From Candidatus Freyarchaeota archaeon (GTDB taxonomy: Archaea > Asgardarchaeota > Jordiarchaeia > Jordiarchaeales > Jordiarchaeaceae), in assembly GCA_030587365.1 (NCBI GenBank), contig JAUQZE010000046.1:1-64000 (forward strand): a DNA stretch of 64,000 nt, read 5' to 3'. A model generated the notes under the pieces. It did not search any database, was not told the DNA's origin, and worked only from the letters and a program-made list of their open reading frames with translations. Below, piece by piece: positions 34,890 through 43,606 of this stretch; positions within the stretch are counted from its first letter, which is position 1; each line of letters begins with the position of its first letter. Made by a program: the position numbers and the translations under genes.

Positions 34890-35270
34890 TTATTCCCCTT
34901 TATTTCCGAGCGAAGATAAGGGTTCACCATTATTTTCTGAATTTTTATTCGGTGGTCTGCCTTTCGGTGGTCTGCCTTTCATCCAGTCTAGTGGATCGTC
35001 TTTCTCTTTTGCGACGCATATAACATACCCGTTGAGAGCTTTAACAAAATGCGGGCATTCCATGTGCCCACATCGGAATTTCATTTGACCAGCTAAGGGG
35101 CAATCGATAACCTTGTTTTTTAAAACCCCTCCTTTAAAATCTTTTTGCATTATAATTATCGGAATTTTCCGTATTTTCCTTCTGTTCAAGGTTGCTGTTT
35201 TCAAATCATTCACTTCACGAGCAATGTACTGAATTATTTCAGTGGTTTCCGAGTTAACTTCTCTCCTCAA
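34890..35270 (-). CDS. Hypothetical Cys/His-rich protein
   Basis: 126 residues. The N-terminal half is a basic helical region. The middle (CPLAGQMKFRCGHMECPHF) has Cys and His spaced as a metal site, with another Cys later (YVICVAKE). The C-terminus holds a direct repeat of Lys-Gly-Arg-Pro-Pro encoded by a 15-bp tandem repeat near 34954-34983. TTG start behind AAAGGTG. No known family recognised. Confidence 0.6.
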   Translation of the reverse strand: MRREVNSETTEIIQYIAREVNDLKTATLNRRKIRKIPIIIMQKDFKGGVLKNKVIDCPLAGQMKFRCGHMECPHFVKALNGYVICVAKEKDDPLDWMKGRPPKGRPPNKNSENNGEPLSSLGNKGE

Positions 35271-35679
35271 GACGCACCTTTTCCTCTAATCTTCTCTTAC
35301 TATAATTCTGAAATGGCTTGCTTTCAATAACCGCCTCAAATGGCAAACCACTTTTTTCACTCATCCGTTTGGCATGGGAAAAGGCCATTTTTGGAATCAC
35401 CCTTCTTTGTCTTTTAGGTTTAGGCGTCCCACTTCGTCAAAAAGGCTATCTTCTTAAAATTTTCCCTATTCTTCTGCATTTAATAATAAATATCCTATCC
35501 TTTATCTAGGATTGTAACCCTTATATCTATTATCTTAATCCAAATGTTGTCGTTTTTACTAAGATTTGCGCAAGAAAGCCCCATTTCCTCAAGGTTAGGG
35601 ATTAACTACGTCGGGCTTAGATACCGAAAAAAGGGGAAAAGAGAATAATTGGGCTTTAAATTTTAGTCTTATCTTGCTC
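35271..35679. other. Intergenic region, no gene recognised
   Basis: AT-rich with short frames only. A 63-codon plus-strand frame at 35318-35509 is hydrophobic but lacks a ribosome site. It holds the promoter of the Cys/His-rich gene and the downstream end of the HEAT-repeat gene. Confidence 0.35.
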
Positions 35680-36735
35680 TTAGGGCCGAGCTCCCTGTCT
35701 TCTTATTAGCTCATCTTTTGAGAGTCCGTATTTTTTGGCAATCATGGCGAGTGATTTATCTGCGAATTCTTTGATTCTTTCGTCTTTATCCCTCAATAAT
35801 TCCATTAGGGGTTGCACCGCTTCATAGTCTCCGGTTTTTCCTAGGGCTTTAACCGCGTTCTCTCTCACGCGGGGGTCACTGTCCTTAAGCAGATTAATGA
35901 GTGGTCCCATCGCTGAGCTGTCTGCTTTGTATCCTAAAGCATCGGCGCTCCACATGCGAACCCGGCTGTCTGGGTCGTCTAAGGCGTCAACCAGATTTTG
36001 TGTTGCTTTATCCGACTTTGCTACTTTTAGTGCTTTCACCGCGTTTATTCTTACTTCGACTTCCTCATCATTTAGGGCTTTGATTAACGGTTCCACGACT
36101 CTGGGGTCGTCTATTCTTCCCAGAGCTTCCACAACGTTTACTCTAACGATGTTGCTTGGATCATCTACGAGTTTTATTAGTGCTTCCACGGCTTTGGGAT
36201 CCCCGATTTCTCCTAGAGCCTTTGCAGTGTATGCTCTGGTGTACTCGTCTTCACTTTCTAATGTTTTCAGTAGGGGGTTTACCGCCTTTGGCCTCATTCT
36301 TCCCAAGCTTTCGATTGCTGTGGTTTGAACTCTGCTATCCTTGTCGTCCAGGGTTTTAATCAGTGGCTGGATAACCTTCTCTCCCCCGATTTTGCTTAGA
36401 GCCTTTACTGTCACCAGTCTAACTTCGCCGTGTTCGTCGTTGAGTAATCTCTTGAGAGGTTCTATGACTTTGGCGTCGCCTATTTTTCCTAGAGCCTGTA
36501 CTGTTGCTATTCTTACTTCGCTATAATCATCGTTTAAGAGTTCGGTTAAAGGTTCTATTGTTCTCAGATCGCCTATATTCCCCAGAACTTCGGCACAGGC
36601 GGCTCTAACCCTAAAATCTTTGTCCCTCAGATTGTATAATAACTCGTTTATAGCTTCCGCCCGCTTCCCACTCTCATACTTCTCCATTATTTTCTTGGTA
36701 ATCGCCTGATGCCTGGGAATCGTAATTGTATTCAC
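35680..36735 (-). CDS. HEAT-repeat protein (PBS-lyase HEAT-like)
   Basis: 351 residues made of about ten 31-residue HEAT-like units (for example DPRVVEPLIKALNDEEVEVR, INAVKALKVA). The repeats cover nearly the whole protein, forming a curved solenoid for binding other proteins. No enzymatic motif or signal peptide. GTG 36735 has GGAG close in front; a TATA-like ATTTAAAATAAAA lies at about 36781-36793 on this strand. Role unknown; related proteins act as scaffolds. Confidence 0.88.
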   Translation of the reverse strand: MNTITIPRHQAITKKIMEKYESGKRAEAINELLYNLRDKDFRVRAACAEVLGNIGDLRTIEPLTELLNDDYSEVRIATVQALGKIGDAKVIEPLKRLLNDEHGEVRLVTVKALSKIGGEKVIQPLIKTLDDKDSRVQTTAIESLGRMRPKAVNPLLKTLESEDEYTRAYTAKALGEIGDPKAVEALIKLVDDPSNIVRVNVVEALGRIDDPRVVEPLIKALNDEEVEVRINAVKALKVAKSDKATQNLVDALDDPDSRVRMWSADALGYKADSSAMGPLINLLKDSDPRVRENAVKALGKTGDYEAVQPLMELLRDKDERIKEFADKSLAMIAKKYGLSKDELIRRQGARP

Positions 36736-36986
36736 TCTCCAATAATAACGTAACTCCCTTACATACTATTTACCAACTTTTATTTTAAATCTATACCCAA
36801 GTTTACAACCCCAGCTTGTCTTTTTGTTAACTATTTAAAAAGTAGAGTCCTCAATTTTAACTCGAAAAACAAGTGACAAGCGTATTATGGGCTCCTGTTT
36901 TTATTATTTAATTCTCATATTTACTAGTTAACTAAAAGTTTAATATCCATTTAACAAATTAATTAGTTAGATTAGAGGAAGCAGAT

Positions 36987-38243
36987 ATGAAAGCTGAGAA
37001 ACCCACCCCAATAGAGTATGAGGACCTAATACTACCTCAGGGATACAGCGTTTCAGAGGAAAGTCTATGGCTGTTTACTGAGGAAGAGAACTCTTTTAGA
37101 AGCGAGGTCAGAGCATTTTTGGACGAAGAAATCGCCCCTATGACCCAGCAATTTGAGAAAGACAACGTTTACCCACGAAAAGCGTTAAAAATGATCGCCC
37201 AAAGGGGTTATATCCGTAATCCCTTCCCTAAAGAGTGTGGAGGCCTAAACGAGGGAAACGGAGTTACCAAGGATTTCATAGTCTCCGAGGAATTAGCGGC
37301 AGTCAGCCCAGTGACTAGCACAGCGCGAGTCGCGTCAATGCTAGGCGGTATACCCATATCCAGATTTGGTTCCGACTATCAAAAAGAAAGATTCCTTAAA
37401 CCCTTGCTTTCAGGCGAGAAAATCGGAGCAATAGTGATTACAGAACCTCAGGCCGGCTCAGACGCTGCTGGCATGCAGACCACGGCAATCAGGGAGGGCA
37501 ACCACTATATTCTAAATGGTGAAAAAAGATTCATTACAAACGGAGGAGAGGCTGAAGTCAACACTACTTTTGCTATAACCAACCGCAGCGTGCATCCTCA
37601 CAAGGGGATGAGTTGCTTTGTGGTTGAAAAAGATATGGAAGGCTTCGAGGTCCTAGAACACTTTGAACTCCTAGGCATGAGGGGGGCTAGAAACGGTCAC
37701 CTGCGTTTTACAAATCTGAGGGTTCCCACGGAGAATCTTGTAGGGAGGGAAAACGAGGGTTTCAAGGTTCTACTGGACGAGCTGGATATTGAAAGAACAG
37801 TTATCGCTGGTGAAGCAATCGGCCACGCACGCCGAGCCTATGAAATCGCCTTGGAATACTCTCTTCTAAGGGACCAGTTCAATCAACCGATATCCAACTT
37901 TGAGGCGGTGAGTTTCAAACTGTCCGAGATGAACACCAAAATAGAGGCCGCCCGTCTCCTAACTTTGAGAGCCGCAAGAATCATCGATGCGGGTAGATCC
38001 GCCACCAGGGAGGCGGCTGAAGCGAAGATTTATGCAACCAATATGAGTGTGGAGGTCTGTAACGATGCTCTCCAGACTCTAGGAGGAATTGGTTATACCA
38101 CAAAATTCCCAGTGGAGCAGTACTACAGGGATGCGAGAATGATGAAGATAGCAGGAGGGACAACAGAGATACTAACCTATCTCATAGCCCGAGAGCTAAT
38201 CAATGACGCGAAGAAAAAAAGAAGGGAGAGAGAAGAAACCTAG
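36987..38243 (+). CDS. Acyl-CoA dehydrogenase, isovaleryl/long-chain type active site
   Basis: FAD enzyme that makes a 2,3-double bond in acyl-CoA. Signatures VITEPQAGSD (FAD binding) and the C-terminal EQYYRDARMM are present. The position of the usual catalytic Glu (YEGTxE) is Gly (AGGTTEI). A Glu sits instead in LDIER, which is where isovaleryl-CoA and long-chain enzymes carry their base. The enzyme is thus expected to be active with branched or long chains. It has a 30-residue N-terminal extension. Electron-transfer flavoprotein genes are not nearby. ATG behind GAGGAAG. Confidence 0.92.
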   Translation: MKAEKPTPIEYEDLILPQGYSVSEESLWLFTEEENSFRSEVRAFLDEEIAPMTQQFEKDNVYPRKALKMIAQRGYIRNPFPKECGGLNEGNGVTKDFIVSEELAAVSPVTSTARVASMLGGIPISRFGSDYQKERFLKPLLSGEKIGAIVITEPQAGSDAAGMQTTAIREGNHYILNGEKRFITNGGEAEVNTTFAITNRSVHPHKGMSCFVVEKDMEGFEVLEHFELLGMRGARNGHLRFTNLRVPTENLVGRENEGFKVLLDELDIERTVIAGEAIGHARRAYEIALEYSLLRDQFNQPISNFEAVSFKLSEMNTKIEAARLLTLRAARIIDAGRSATREAAEAKIYATNMSVEVCNDALQTLGGIGYTTKFPVEQYYRDARMMKIAGGTTEILTYLIARELINDAKKKRREREET

Positions 38244-38247
38244 CATT

Positions 38248-39036
38248 CTATTCCTTTTCCTCTGGTTTCCACACCGGTTTTCTCTTTTTAAGAAAAGCCT
38301 CCATGCCCTCAGTAAGCTCGTAGGAACCATAAACCAATGCTAACATGTCGCGGCCGTGGACAAAGGATGGATACAGAAGGTCGGATGCAAAGTTCAGAGA
38401 TATTTTTGAGAGCTTTATGCTCTGTGGGCTCAGAGCCTTAATCTCCTCACACCACTTAGCAACCTCAGCGTCCAGCCCATCATGCGGCACAACCTTATTC
38501 ACCCAGCCCATAGCCTCAGCCTCTTTCGCAGTGTATCTCCTACAGAGAAATATTATCTCTCTAGCCCTCTTCTCACCCACAACCTTGGGTAGCATTTGTG
38601 TGCCACCCCAGATAGGAACACTGCCCACCCTAGGGCCGACCTGACCCAGTACCGCTTTCTCTGAAGCTATGGTGAGGTCGCAAAACATGTTCAGCTCGTT
38701 TCCGCCCCCTAGACAGTAGCCGTTAATCCTGGCGATTATGGGCTTCGACAGGTTCCTCATGGTCGTGGATAGTTTGAGGCATTTACCCAAGAACTTCCTA
38801 CCAATCGCGGGGGTCAGCTTTCCCATCTCCGTGACATCTCCCCCGGAACAGAAGGCCCTGTCACCGGCACCGGTGAGAACAACTACTCTTACGTCTTCGT
38901 CTTCCTCAGCGTCCTCAAAGGCCGCGGTCATCTCATCCAGAGTCTTTGATCTAAAGGAGTTAAGGGCTTGGGGTCTATTTATGGTGATGGTGGCGACGCC
39001 GTTCTTCTTTTCGTAGATTATGTCTTCAAAACCCAA
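38248..39036 (-). CDS. Crotonase of MenB/BadI type
   Basis: 262 residues with AFCSGGDVTEMG and YCLGGGNELNMFCDLTIA. The second acid position of hydratases is Gly in the segment GQVGPRVGSVPIWGG. This GPxVGS pattern, together with CRRYTAKEAEAMGWVNKVV, is typical of naphthoyl-CoA synthase (MenB) and 2-ketocyclohexanecarboxyl-CoA hydrolase (BadI). Ring closure or ring opening on a CoA ester is more likely than simple hydration. It converges with the acyl-CoA dehydrogenase gene 4 bp away. No menaquinone genes are seen, which favours the BadI-like role. Confidence 0.85.
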   Translation of the reverse strand: MGFEDIIYEKKNGVATITINRPQALNSFRSKTLDEMTAAFEDAEEDEDVRVVVLTGAGDRAFCSGGDVTEMGKLTPAIGRKFLGKCLKLSTTMRNLSKPIIARINGYCLGGGNELNMFCDLTIASEKAVLGQVGPRVGSVPIWGGTQMLPKVVGEKRAREIIFLCRRYTAKEAEAMGWVNKVVPHDGLDAEVAKWCEEIKALSPQSIKLSKISLNFASDLLYPSFVHGRDMLALVYGSYELTEGMEAFLKKRKPVWKPEEKE

Positions 39037-39241
39037 AGCTATCCACCTCTAAACGGTTGCATTAAATCTTTTCTTGATATTACTAATTACTTTTTTGGTT
39101 ATGTTAATAACGGTTCCAAAAATGTTCAAAAGTCAACTATTATCATCTCTAATTAGAGAAGGGCTTCGCAGGTTTAAGAAAAGTTTTTAAGTATAGTGCT
39201 GAACATAACTGATTTAAATCTAGTTAGGAGAAGGTGTGAAG

Positions 39242-40135
39242 ATGAAATTAGAAGATGTGAAAAATATATGTGTTCTAGGAGCAGGCATCATGGGGTCAGG
39301 AATAGTGGAAATCTGTGCCAGATTGGGCTACAACACCACCTTTATCGAAATTTCGGACGAGCTAGTTAAAAAGTCCACGGAGCGCATCAAGAAGAGTCTG
39401 GGAAGAGCCCTTGAAAAAGGTAAAATCACCAAGGAAGAAGTAGACAAAACCGTAGCCAAAATAAAGGGTACAAAGGACCTAAAAGAGGGAGCGGGAAACG
39501 CTGACATAGTGATAGAAGCCATCGCTGAAGACATGAAAATCAAAAAAGATATGTGGAAAAAGCTGGACGAAATATGCCCCAAACACACTATCTTCGCCTC
39601 AAACACATCCTCCCTAATGATCACAGATCAAGCCTCAGCCACAAAACGCCCAGAAAAATTCATAGGATTACACTTCTTTAACCCGGCACCGGTTATGAAA
39701 CTGATAGAGATCATACGAGGCGCACTAACCTCTGACGAAACATACAACATAATCCTAGAACTGTCAAAAAAGATGGACAAGGTTCCCGTTAGCGCCGCAG
39801 ATGGACCCGGATTTTTCACAACCAGATTCATCAGCTACACAGTTGCTGAAATCATAAGAATGCTAGAGTTAGGCGTAGCAGGAGTAAAAGAAATTGACAC
39901 CATGGTTAAACTGGGATTCAACTGGCCAATGGGGCCATTCACACTGGCAGACTTTATAGGCTTAGACACAATATACCACATACTAGACTACGTTTACACC
40001 GAAACCGGAAATCCTGCCTACAAACCGCCCATGCTGCTTAAGAAGATGGTCACAGCCGGATTCTTAGGCCATCCTCAACAGAAACCCGGAAGCAGAGGAG
40101 GCTTCTACGAATACTTCAAAGTCCCCCGCGACTAG
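39242..40135 (+). CDS. 3-hydroxybutyryl-CoA dehydrogenase (element integration target)
   Basis: About 297 residues: NAD-binding motif VLGAGIMGSGIVE, catalytic HFFNPAPVMKLIEIIRG, and the C-terminal HCDH domain (WPMGPFTLADFIGLDT). It oxidises 3-hydroxyacyl-CoA with NAD. It is a stand-alone version of the first half of the fused enzyme at 8339-10330. The start is ATG 39242 or GTG 39236 (AGGAGAAGGTG in front). The last codons are duplicated after the integrase gene, so the gene's final bases and its terminator are now supplied by the integrated element. Confidence 0.92.
   Translation: MKLEDVKNICVLGAGIMGSGIVEICARLGYNTTFIEISDELVKKSTERIKKSLGRALEKGKITKEEVDKTVAKIKGTKDLKEGAGNADIVIEAIAEDMKIKKDMWKKLDEICPKHTIFASNTSSLMITDQASATKRPEKFIGLHFFNPAPVMKLIEIIRGALTSDETYNIILELSKKMDKVPVSAADGPGFFTTRFISYTVAEIIRMLELGVAGVKEIDTMVKLGFNWPMGPFTLADFIGLDTIYHILDYVYTETGNPAYKPPMLLKKMVTAGFLGHPQQKPGSRGGFYEYFKVPRD
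40113..40134 (+). repeat. Left attachment repeat (attL) at the 3' end of the dehydrogenase gene
   Basis: Nineteen of 22 bases match 63002-63023, with the first ten identical (ACTTCAAAGT) and then CCCCG shared. It encodes Phe-Lys-Val-Pro-Arg-Asp. The mismatches to the right copy fall at third codon positions. Confidence 0.7.
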
Positions 40136-40469
40136 GGGCGAATTTAAACTATTTCTTTTTTTCCGTTTTTTTGTTTTTTTCAAAGTTTTCAGGACAGAAG
40201 TAGCTCCGCTAGGGCCCGCGTCGGCGCGGCGGTTTTTCCTATATTTTAATAATTTATCTATTTAGAAGCGGCTAACGTATTATTATCTGGCATAATATTA
40301 TCTTGATGTGCCACATAGAACATCAGCATCTATTTTTTACAAACATTTTTAACGTTGCTTTTTCACAGACTGCCCCAAAGTAAGTGGTACGTCGAGTAGG
40401 GGGCTTCCATGTAGGCGGCTTTTTGGCAAGCTGAAGGGGAGCTCTTGAAAGGGTTAAGAGGAGCTTGAA
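40136..40469. other. Left end of the element, non-coding
   Basis: Long T-tracts at 40152-40186 now serve as terminator for the dehydrogenase gene. A GC-rich 5-bp stem (CCGCG/CGCGG with TCGG loop, 40216-40229) is followed by T5. A 19-bp sequence at 40306-40324 recurs at 50605. GAGGAG at 40458-40463 is the ribosome site for the next gene. Promoter-like AT-rich DNA lies at 40240-40300. Confidence 0.45.
40306..40324 (+). repeat. 19-bp dispersed repeat, copy 1
   Basis: ATGTGCCACATAGAACATC, one base different from the copy at 50605-50623. The first 11 bases form ATGTG-C-CACAT, a near palindrome, and T-tracts follow within 15 bp in both copies. The two copies bracket the structural module. Confidence 0.6.
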
Positions 40470-40868
40470 TTGTACCGTTTGAAAAGTTTAGAGTATAGTG
40501 AGTCAAGTGTTTTGAATATATTGATTTACATTGGAATCATTGCTATTCCAATTTTGCTATTCTTGCCAGAGATTAATGTGTTGTATTTTTGGGTTACAAA
40601 AGACCTCTTCGCTTCAAACGCTTTAACTAGCCTTTCGACGATTCAGATATTAACATACTGGGTACTGGTTAACTATCAAATCACTGGTTGGTGGATCATA
40701 TGGCACGGCTACGCAGTATACAATCAAGTAGCGTACTTGGCAGCAGGATACTTCCACCTTAAATGCCTACTTATTGCAGCGAACACGTCCAAAAAATTGA
40801 AGTATTCGTTTTTTCTAGGACTTTTTAGGGCATATTTACCGCTGGTAGTTCCCTCTTCATTAATGTAA
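40470..40868 (+). pseudogene. Membrane protein, N-terminal part, interrupted by an IS
   Basis: TTG 40470 is 6 nt after GAGGAG. The product has hydrophobic segments at about 16-36, 60-77 and 85-100, with many Tyr and Trp in between. It stops at 40868, just before the IS. The neighbouring frame reads on as INVNGLGGLAVVLLSRISG, so a small indel or the IS end itself may have changed the frame. A matching open end follows the IS at 42239-42400. Confidence 0.5.
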
Positions 40869-40890
40869 ACGGCCTAGGAGGACTTGCTGT

Positions 40891-42240
40891 AGTGCTGCTG
40901 AGCCGAATAAGTGGACGGAGTGCCCACTAGCTTTGGACTCTGTTCGTTGTCCTTGTGTCCTACCCTTTTTTTAAGGGAATTGCACCGGTTGCAGGACCTT
41001 TTGCCAGGCCTGCTGTGTGAACAGCGCGCGGATGTTGTGGGCTGTGTACTTGAGCAGTAGCCCTTTTCTCCGCATGTCTGGCCTTCGGTAGTTCAGCGTG
41101 CTTCCGTCCCGGGCCTCTCTGTTCCCTATGGGGCGTTCCACCAGCTTGCGGCGTCCATACTTCTCCTTGCTAAAATCTTTTTGAGCCTGGCGGCGGTGGT
41201 GCCCCCCGTAGGGCTTCTCATCATAAAGTTTGGGGTAAACAATGAGAGTGATTCTCCTCTCCTGACCATACTCGTAATTGTACTCAACATCGTAGTCGGC
41301 GTCCATATAGACGGTTGAGCCCGGCGGCACGTATCTTAGGAGGGGTCTTGCGTCCCTGGTGTTTTTCGAGGCTTCAACTGCTACTACAGTGTTGGTCACC
41401 AGCCGGGCGAGTATGTGGTACTTCACGGTCTGGTGGTGGAGTTCCGTTTTCATGGCGACCATGACCTCTTTGAGCGTGGTGCAGGTGTCTTCTGTGGAGT
41501 CTATGCTGTATTCCTTAAGGTTTTCTTCTCCGAAGAGCTTGGTGTGCTCCTCGACAGCCATCCGGTCTAGGATCTGGAGGGCTTTTTTTAGGTACTCTTC
41601 GGGGATTTTGGTCATCGCCCAGTGGAGTTGGGAGGGGCAGGGGCTTTTGGATCCTTCTTCTTTTTCCTTTGCCTCTTCTGTTCTTGCGTCGTAGTTGTGG
41701 TTTTTGAGTTCTGTGGAAAGTTTTTCGAAGCTCAACCCTCTTGCCTCTTTGATGAGGATTGCTGCGGCTAGCCTCTTTGGGCTGTAGCGTGGTTTTCGGC
41801 CCATTTTTGAGGTTTTCCAAGGTTTCCCCAGTTTTTCTATGACTGCCTTTGCGATTTTGAGGTCGTCTTCTAGTGTGTGGTCTCTGGCTTTTTTGCTTGC
41901 GGCGTCCTGGAAGGGGGCTTTGGTTTTTGTTGGGGACCAGGGTCTCTTCTTTTCTGGTCGGTGTTTGTTGCGCTGCTCCCTTTTTTCTTCGCTTGTTAGG
42001 CGTTCCAGGACCGCGTCGTGGAGGTCGGTGTATACTTCTTCGAGGGGTGGAACCTGGTCTGAGAGGAGAGCTATGAGGGGTGCGCTTCCCAGGCTGTATA
42101 GGGTGAATCTTTTTACGTCGAGTAGTTTTACGGCGTATTTGTAGGGCACAGGCTTCCTACGTATAACTGCTTTGCCCATGGCATAAATAGAATATTACTT
42201 AAAAATAGAAGAATTTTTGGACGTGCTCTATTGCAGCGCT
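40891..42240 (-). mobile_element. Insertion sequence with DDE transposase, ends approximate
   Basis: The transposase gene occupies most of it. Short imperfect inverted ends are possible: AGTGCTGC at 40891-40898 and AGCGCTGC as the complement of 42233-42240. Also GGAC-TGCT-TA-TGC-GC recurs directly at 40880 and 42219. No clear target duplication is found, so the exact edges are open. Its right end matches the relic at 11231-11315. Its DNA is richer in G and T on the plus strand than the neighbouring genes. Confidence 0.6.
40971..42179 (-). CDS. DDE transposase (IS4/IS5-like superfamily)
   Basis: 402 residues. The three acids of the RNase-H-fold catalytic core are seen in YSIDSTEDT (Asp), VYMDADYD (Asp) and RKLVERPIGNREA (Glu). 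The N-terminal part is basic and helical for binding IS ends (KMGRKPRYSPKRLAAAILIKEARGLS). The frame is intact, so the IS may be active. ATG 42179; the upstream 50 bp are shared with the relic near 11.3 kb. It is oriented against the surrounding element genes, supporting late insertion. Confidence 0.87.
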   Translation of the reverse strand: MGKAVIRRKPVPYKYAVKLLDVKRFTLYSLGSAPLIALLSDQVPPLEEVYTDLHDAVLERLTSEEKREQRNKHRPEKKRPWSPTKTKAPFQDAASKKARDHTLEDDLKIAKAVIEKLGKPWKTSKMGRKPRYSPKRLAAAILIKEARGLSFEKLSTELKNHNYDARTEEAKEKEEGSKSPCPSQLHWAMTKIPEEYLKKALQILDRMAVEEHTKLFGEENLKEYSIDSTEDTCTTLKEVMVAMKTELHHQTVKYHILARLVTNTVVAVEASKNTRDARPLLRYVPPGSTVYMDADYDVEYNYEYGQERRITLIVYPKLYDEKPYGGHHRRQAQKDFSKEKYGRRKLVERPIGNREARDGSTLNYRRPDMRRKGLLLKYTAHNIRALFTQQAWQKVLQPVQFP

Positions 42241-42400
42241 AGGGTTTAGCAGTAACTACTTTGGAAAGATTACAGTGAGAGACAAAATGATGCTTTTGGG
42301 CATAATACTTATTCTAGTTACGATCGTCATGGAGTGCATTTTCCTCTATCTCAGTCTTTCAACAAGCGGCGTAATAGCTACAAAGACAATTTGGTGGTAA
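42239..42400 (+). pseudogene. Membrane protein, C-terminal part after the IS
   Basis: A 53-codon open frame starts at the IS edge and reads LGFSSNYFGKITVRDKMM, then a membrane helix, ending Thr-Ile-Trp-Trp-stop. The next gene's ATG is 2 bp after the stop. It is best explained as the rest of the gene starting at 40470. Alternatively, ATG 42287 could start a 37-residue single-helix protein. Confidence 0.45.
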
Positions 42401-42402
42401 AC

Positions 42403-42750
42403 ATGGAAAGATACCGCATGAAGGAAAAACCATCCACAATCCAAATTTACACTTGGATTACTGTTATTCTGCTTTTTGTCGCGGGAATGCTGATACCCTA
42501 CATTCTGATACGGGAATTGTACCTCACAAATTTGACTTACCAAATGTTTCTAGGACTAGGATTCTGGGGTTGGGTTGCATGGATCCTTGTCGGGGGATTG
42601 GTTTCCAAAGTACCTGAGGTAATATTATGCGGATTAATCGGTGTAACTGTTCTGGTTATCGGCTTCAACTTCCGGCAGATACTGATTTTGTCTTTCGGCT
42701 CAGGGATGATAGTGGGACTAGCGGTCTCCTTAATTCTTTTCGGAGTGTGA
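42403..42750 (+). CDS. Small four-helix membrane protein of the element
   Basis: About 115 residues with membrane helices near 15-38, 47-65, 66-85 and 93-114, and a short basic N-terminus. GGTGG precedes the ATG at 42403; the frame is open from further upstream. It is the first intact gene of the surface module. No family recognised. It may be an envelope component or membrane pore. Confidence 0.6.
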   Translation: MERYRMKEKPSTIQIYTWITVILLFVAGMLIPYILIRELYLTNLTYQMFLGLGFWGWVAWILVGGLVSKVPEVILCGLIGVTVLVIGFNFRQILILSFGSGMIVGLAVSLILFGV

Positions 42751-42754
42751 TGGA

Positions 42755-43342
42755 ATGAATGGAAAACAGAAGGCATTCTCTATCATACTCGCACTTTTTA
42801 TATTTGCCCTCGCAGTGTACGGCGTGAACGATTTTTCAAACGGAAACACGTTATTTTCTATACTGGCCTGGGTTCTCGGATGGAACCAATACAGTTTCCC
42901 AATACAGACGTTTTGGGGGGCGAGCCTCAGCGCTTCAGTTTGGAACGTGTTTTTCTGGCTCGTTGCCGGTCCATCACTTGTAATTATGATGATTTTTGCT
43001 GGAGTTTATTTTGGGCTTCAAGTAAAAAATATCGCTACCATCCCAACCTGGATTTGGGCTTTGATGGCTATCAATTTTATAATACTCGGTTCAGGGACAT
43101 GGGATGCCGTATACGCTTTTCTGGTTTTGAACTATTGGCAGAACATTGTTGCCGGCATTACAGTTTTGTGGCTTCCGCTATGGAATGGGCTTAGCGTCGA
43201 ATTCACCTGGCAGCTAGGAATTGTTTTCATATTTACACGTTTAATCACCGCGACGTTTTTGACCACATTCATTCTAATCGGGCTGAGTGCAGAAGAAGAC
43301 GAGGAGGTAAGATTTAATGTTCCACTCCTCTACAGACGATGA
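42755..43342 (+). CDS. Multi-pass membrane protein of the element
   Basis: 195 residues, about five membrane helices rich in Trp and aromatic residues (WGASLSASVWNVFFWLVAG; TIPTWIWALMAINFIILG). It has an acidic cluster (AEEDEEVRF) before the end. It starts 4 bp after the previous gene and overlaps the next by 26 bp, so it is part of one transcript. Function unknown. Confidence 0.65.
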   Translation: MNGKQKAFSIILALFIFALAVYGVNDFSNGNTLFSILAWVLGWNQYSFPIQTFWGASLSASVWNVFFWLVAGPSLVIMMIFAGVYFGLQVKNIATIPTWIWALMAINFIILGSGTWDAVYAFLVLNYWQNIVAGITVLWLPLWNGLSVEFTWQLGIVFIFTRLITATFLTTFILIGLSAEEDEEVRFNVPLLYRR

Positions 43343-43604
43343 GCAACCAATCATAATTTTTATTGCATTGGTTTTCGTGTTAGTGATTATTTTCGCGGGC
43401 TGGTGGGCATACAGCAGCGCGACAGACATTTTCAAAAATTATGTGAACAGCAATCCTTACGATTTCGGCGGCTGGTTCTACTGGAACGCTAACCTGCCCT
43501 ATATTATCGTGGTCGTGCTTATAGTTGCCGCGATGATTGCGATTATTTACTGGCTATATCAACGCGGAAGCCTAGTTGAGTATAGAACAATAAGGAGATT
43601 TTGA
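43317..43604 (+). CDS. Two-helix small membrane protein, possible virion membrane protein
   Basis: 95 residues with helices at about 11-30 and 60-83 separated by an aromatic loop (NPYDFGGWFYWNANLPY). Small proteins with two membrane spans are capsid proteins in spindle-shaped archaeal viruses, but I see no specific motif to assign that role. GGAGGTAAG precedes the ATG. Overlaps the genes on both sides. Confidence 0.6.
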   Translation: MFHSSTDDEQPIIIFIALVFVLVIIFAGWWAYSSATDIFKNYVNSNPYDFGGWFYWNANLPYIIVVVLIVAAMIAIIYWLYQRGSLVEYRTIRRF

Positions 43605-43606
43605 GT

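Noticed and set aside
35897..36328. 143-codon plus-strand frame within the HEAT gene
   Set aside because: Shadow produced by the repeated structure of the HEAT gene.
40201..40237. GC-rich sequence resembling a tRNA 3' end at the left edge of the element
   Set aside because: No T-arm consensus and no second copy at the right edge; the protein-gene repeat explains the edges better.
40880..42237. Direct repeat GGAC-TGCT-TA-TGC-GC at both IS sides as a target duplication
   Set aside because: Only about 15 of 19 bases match and the repeat is longer than normal target duplications; IS ends remain undefined.
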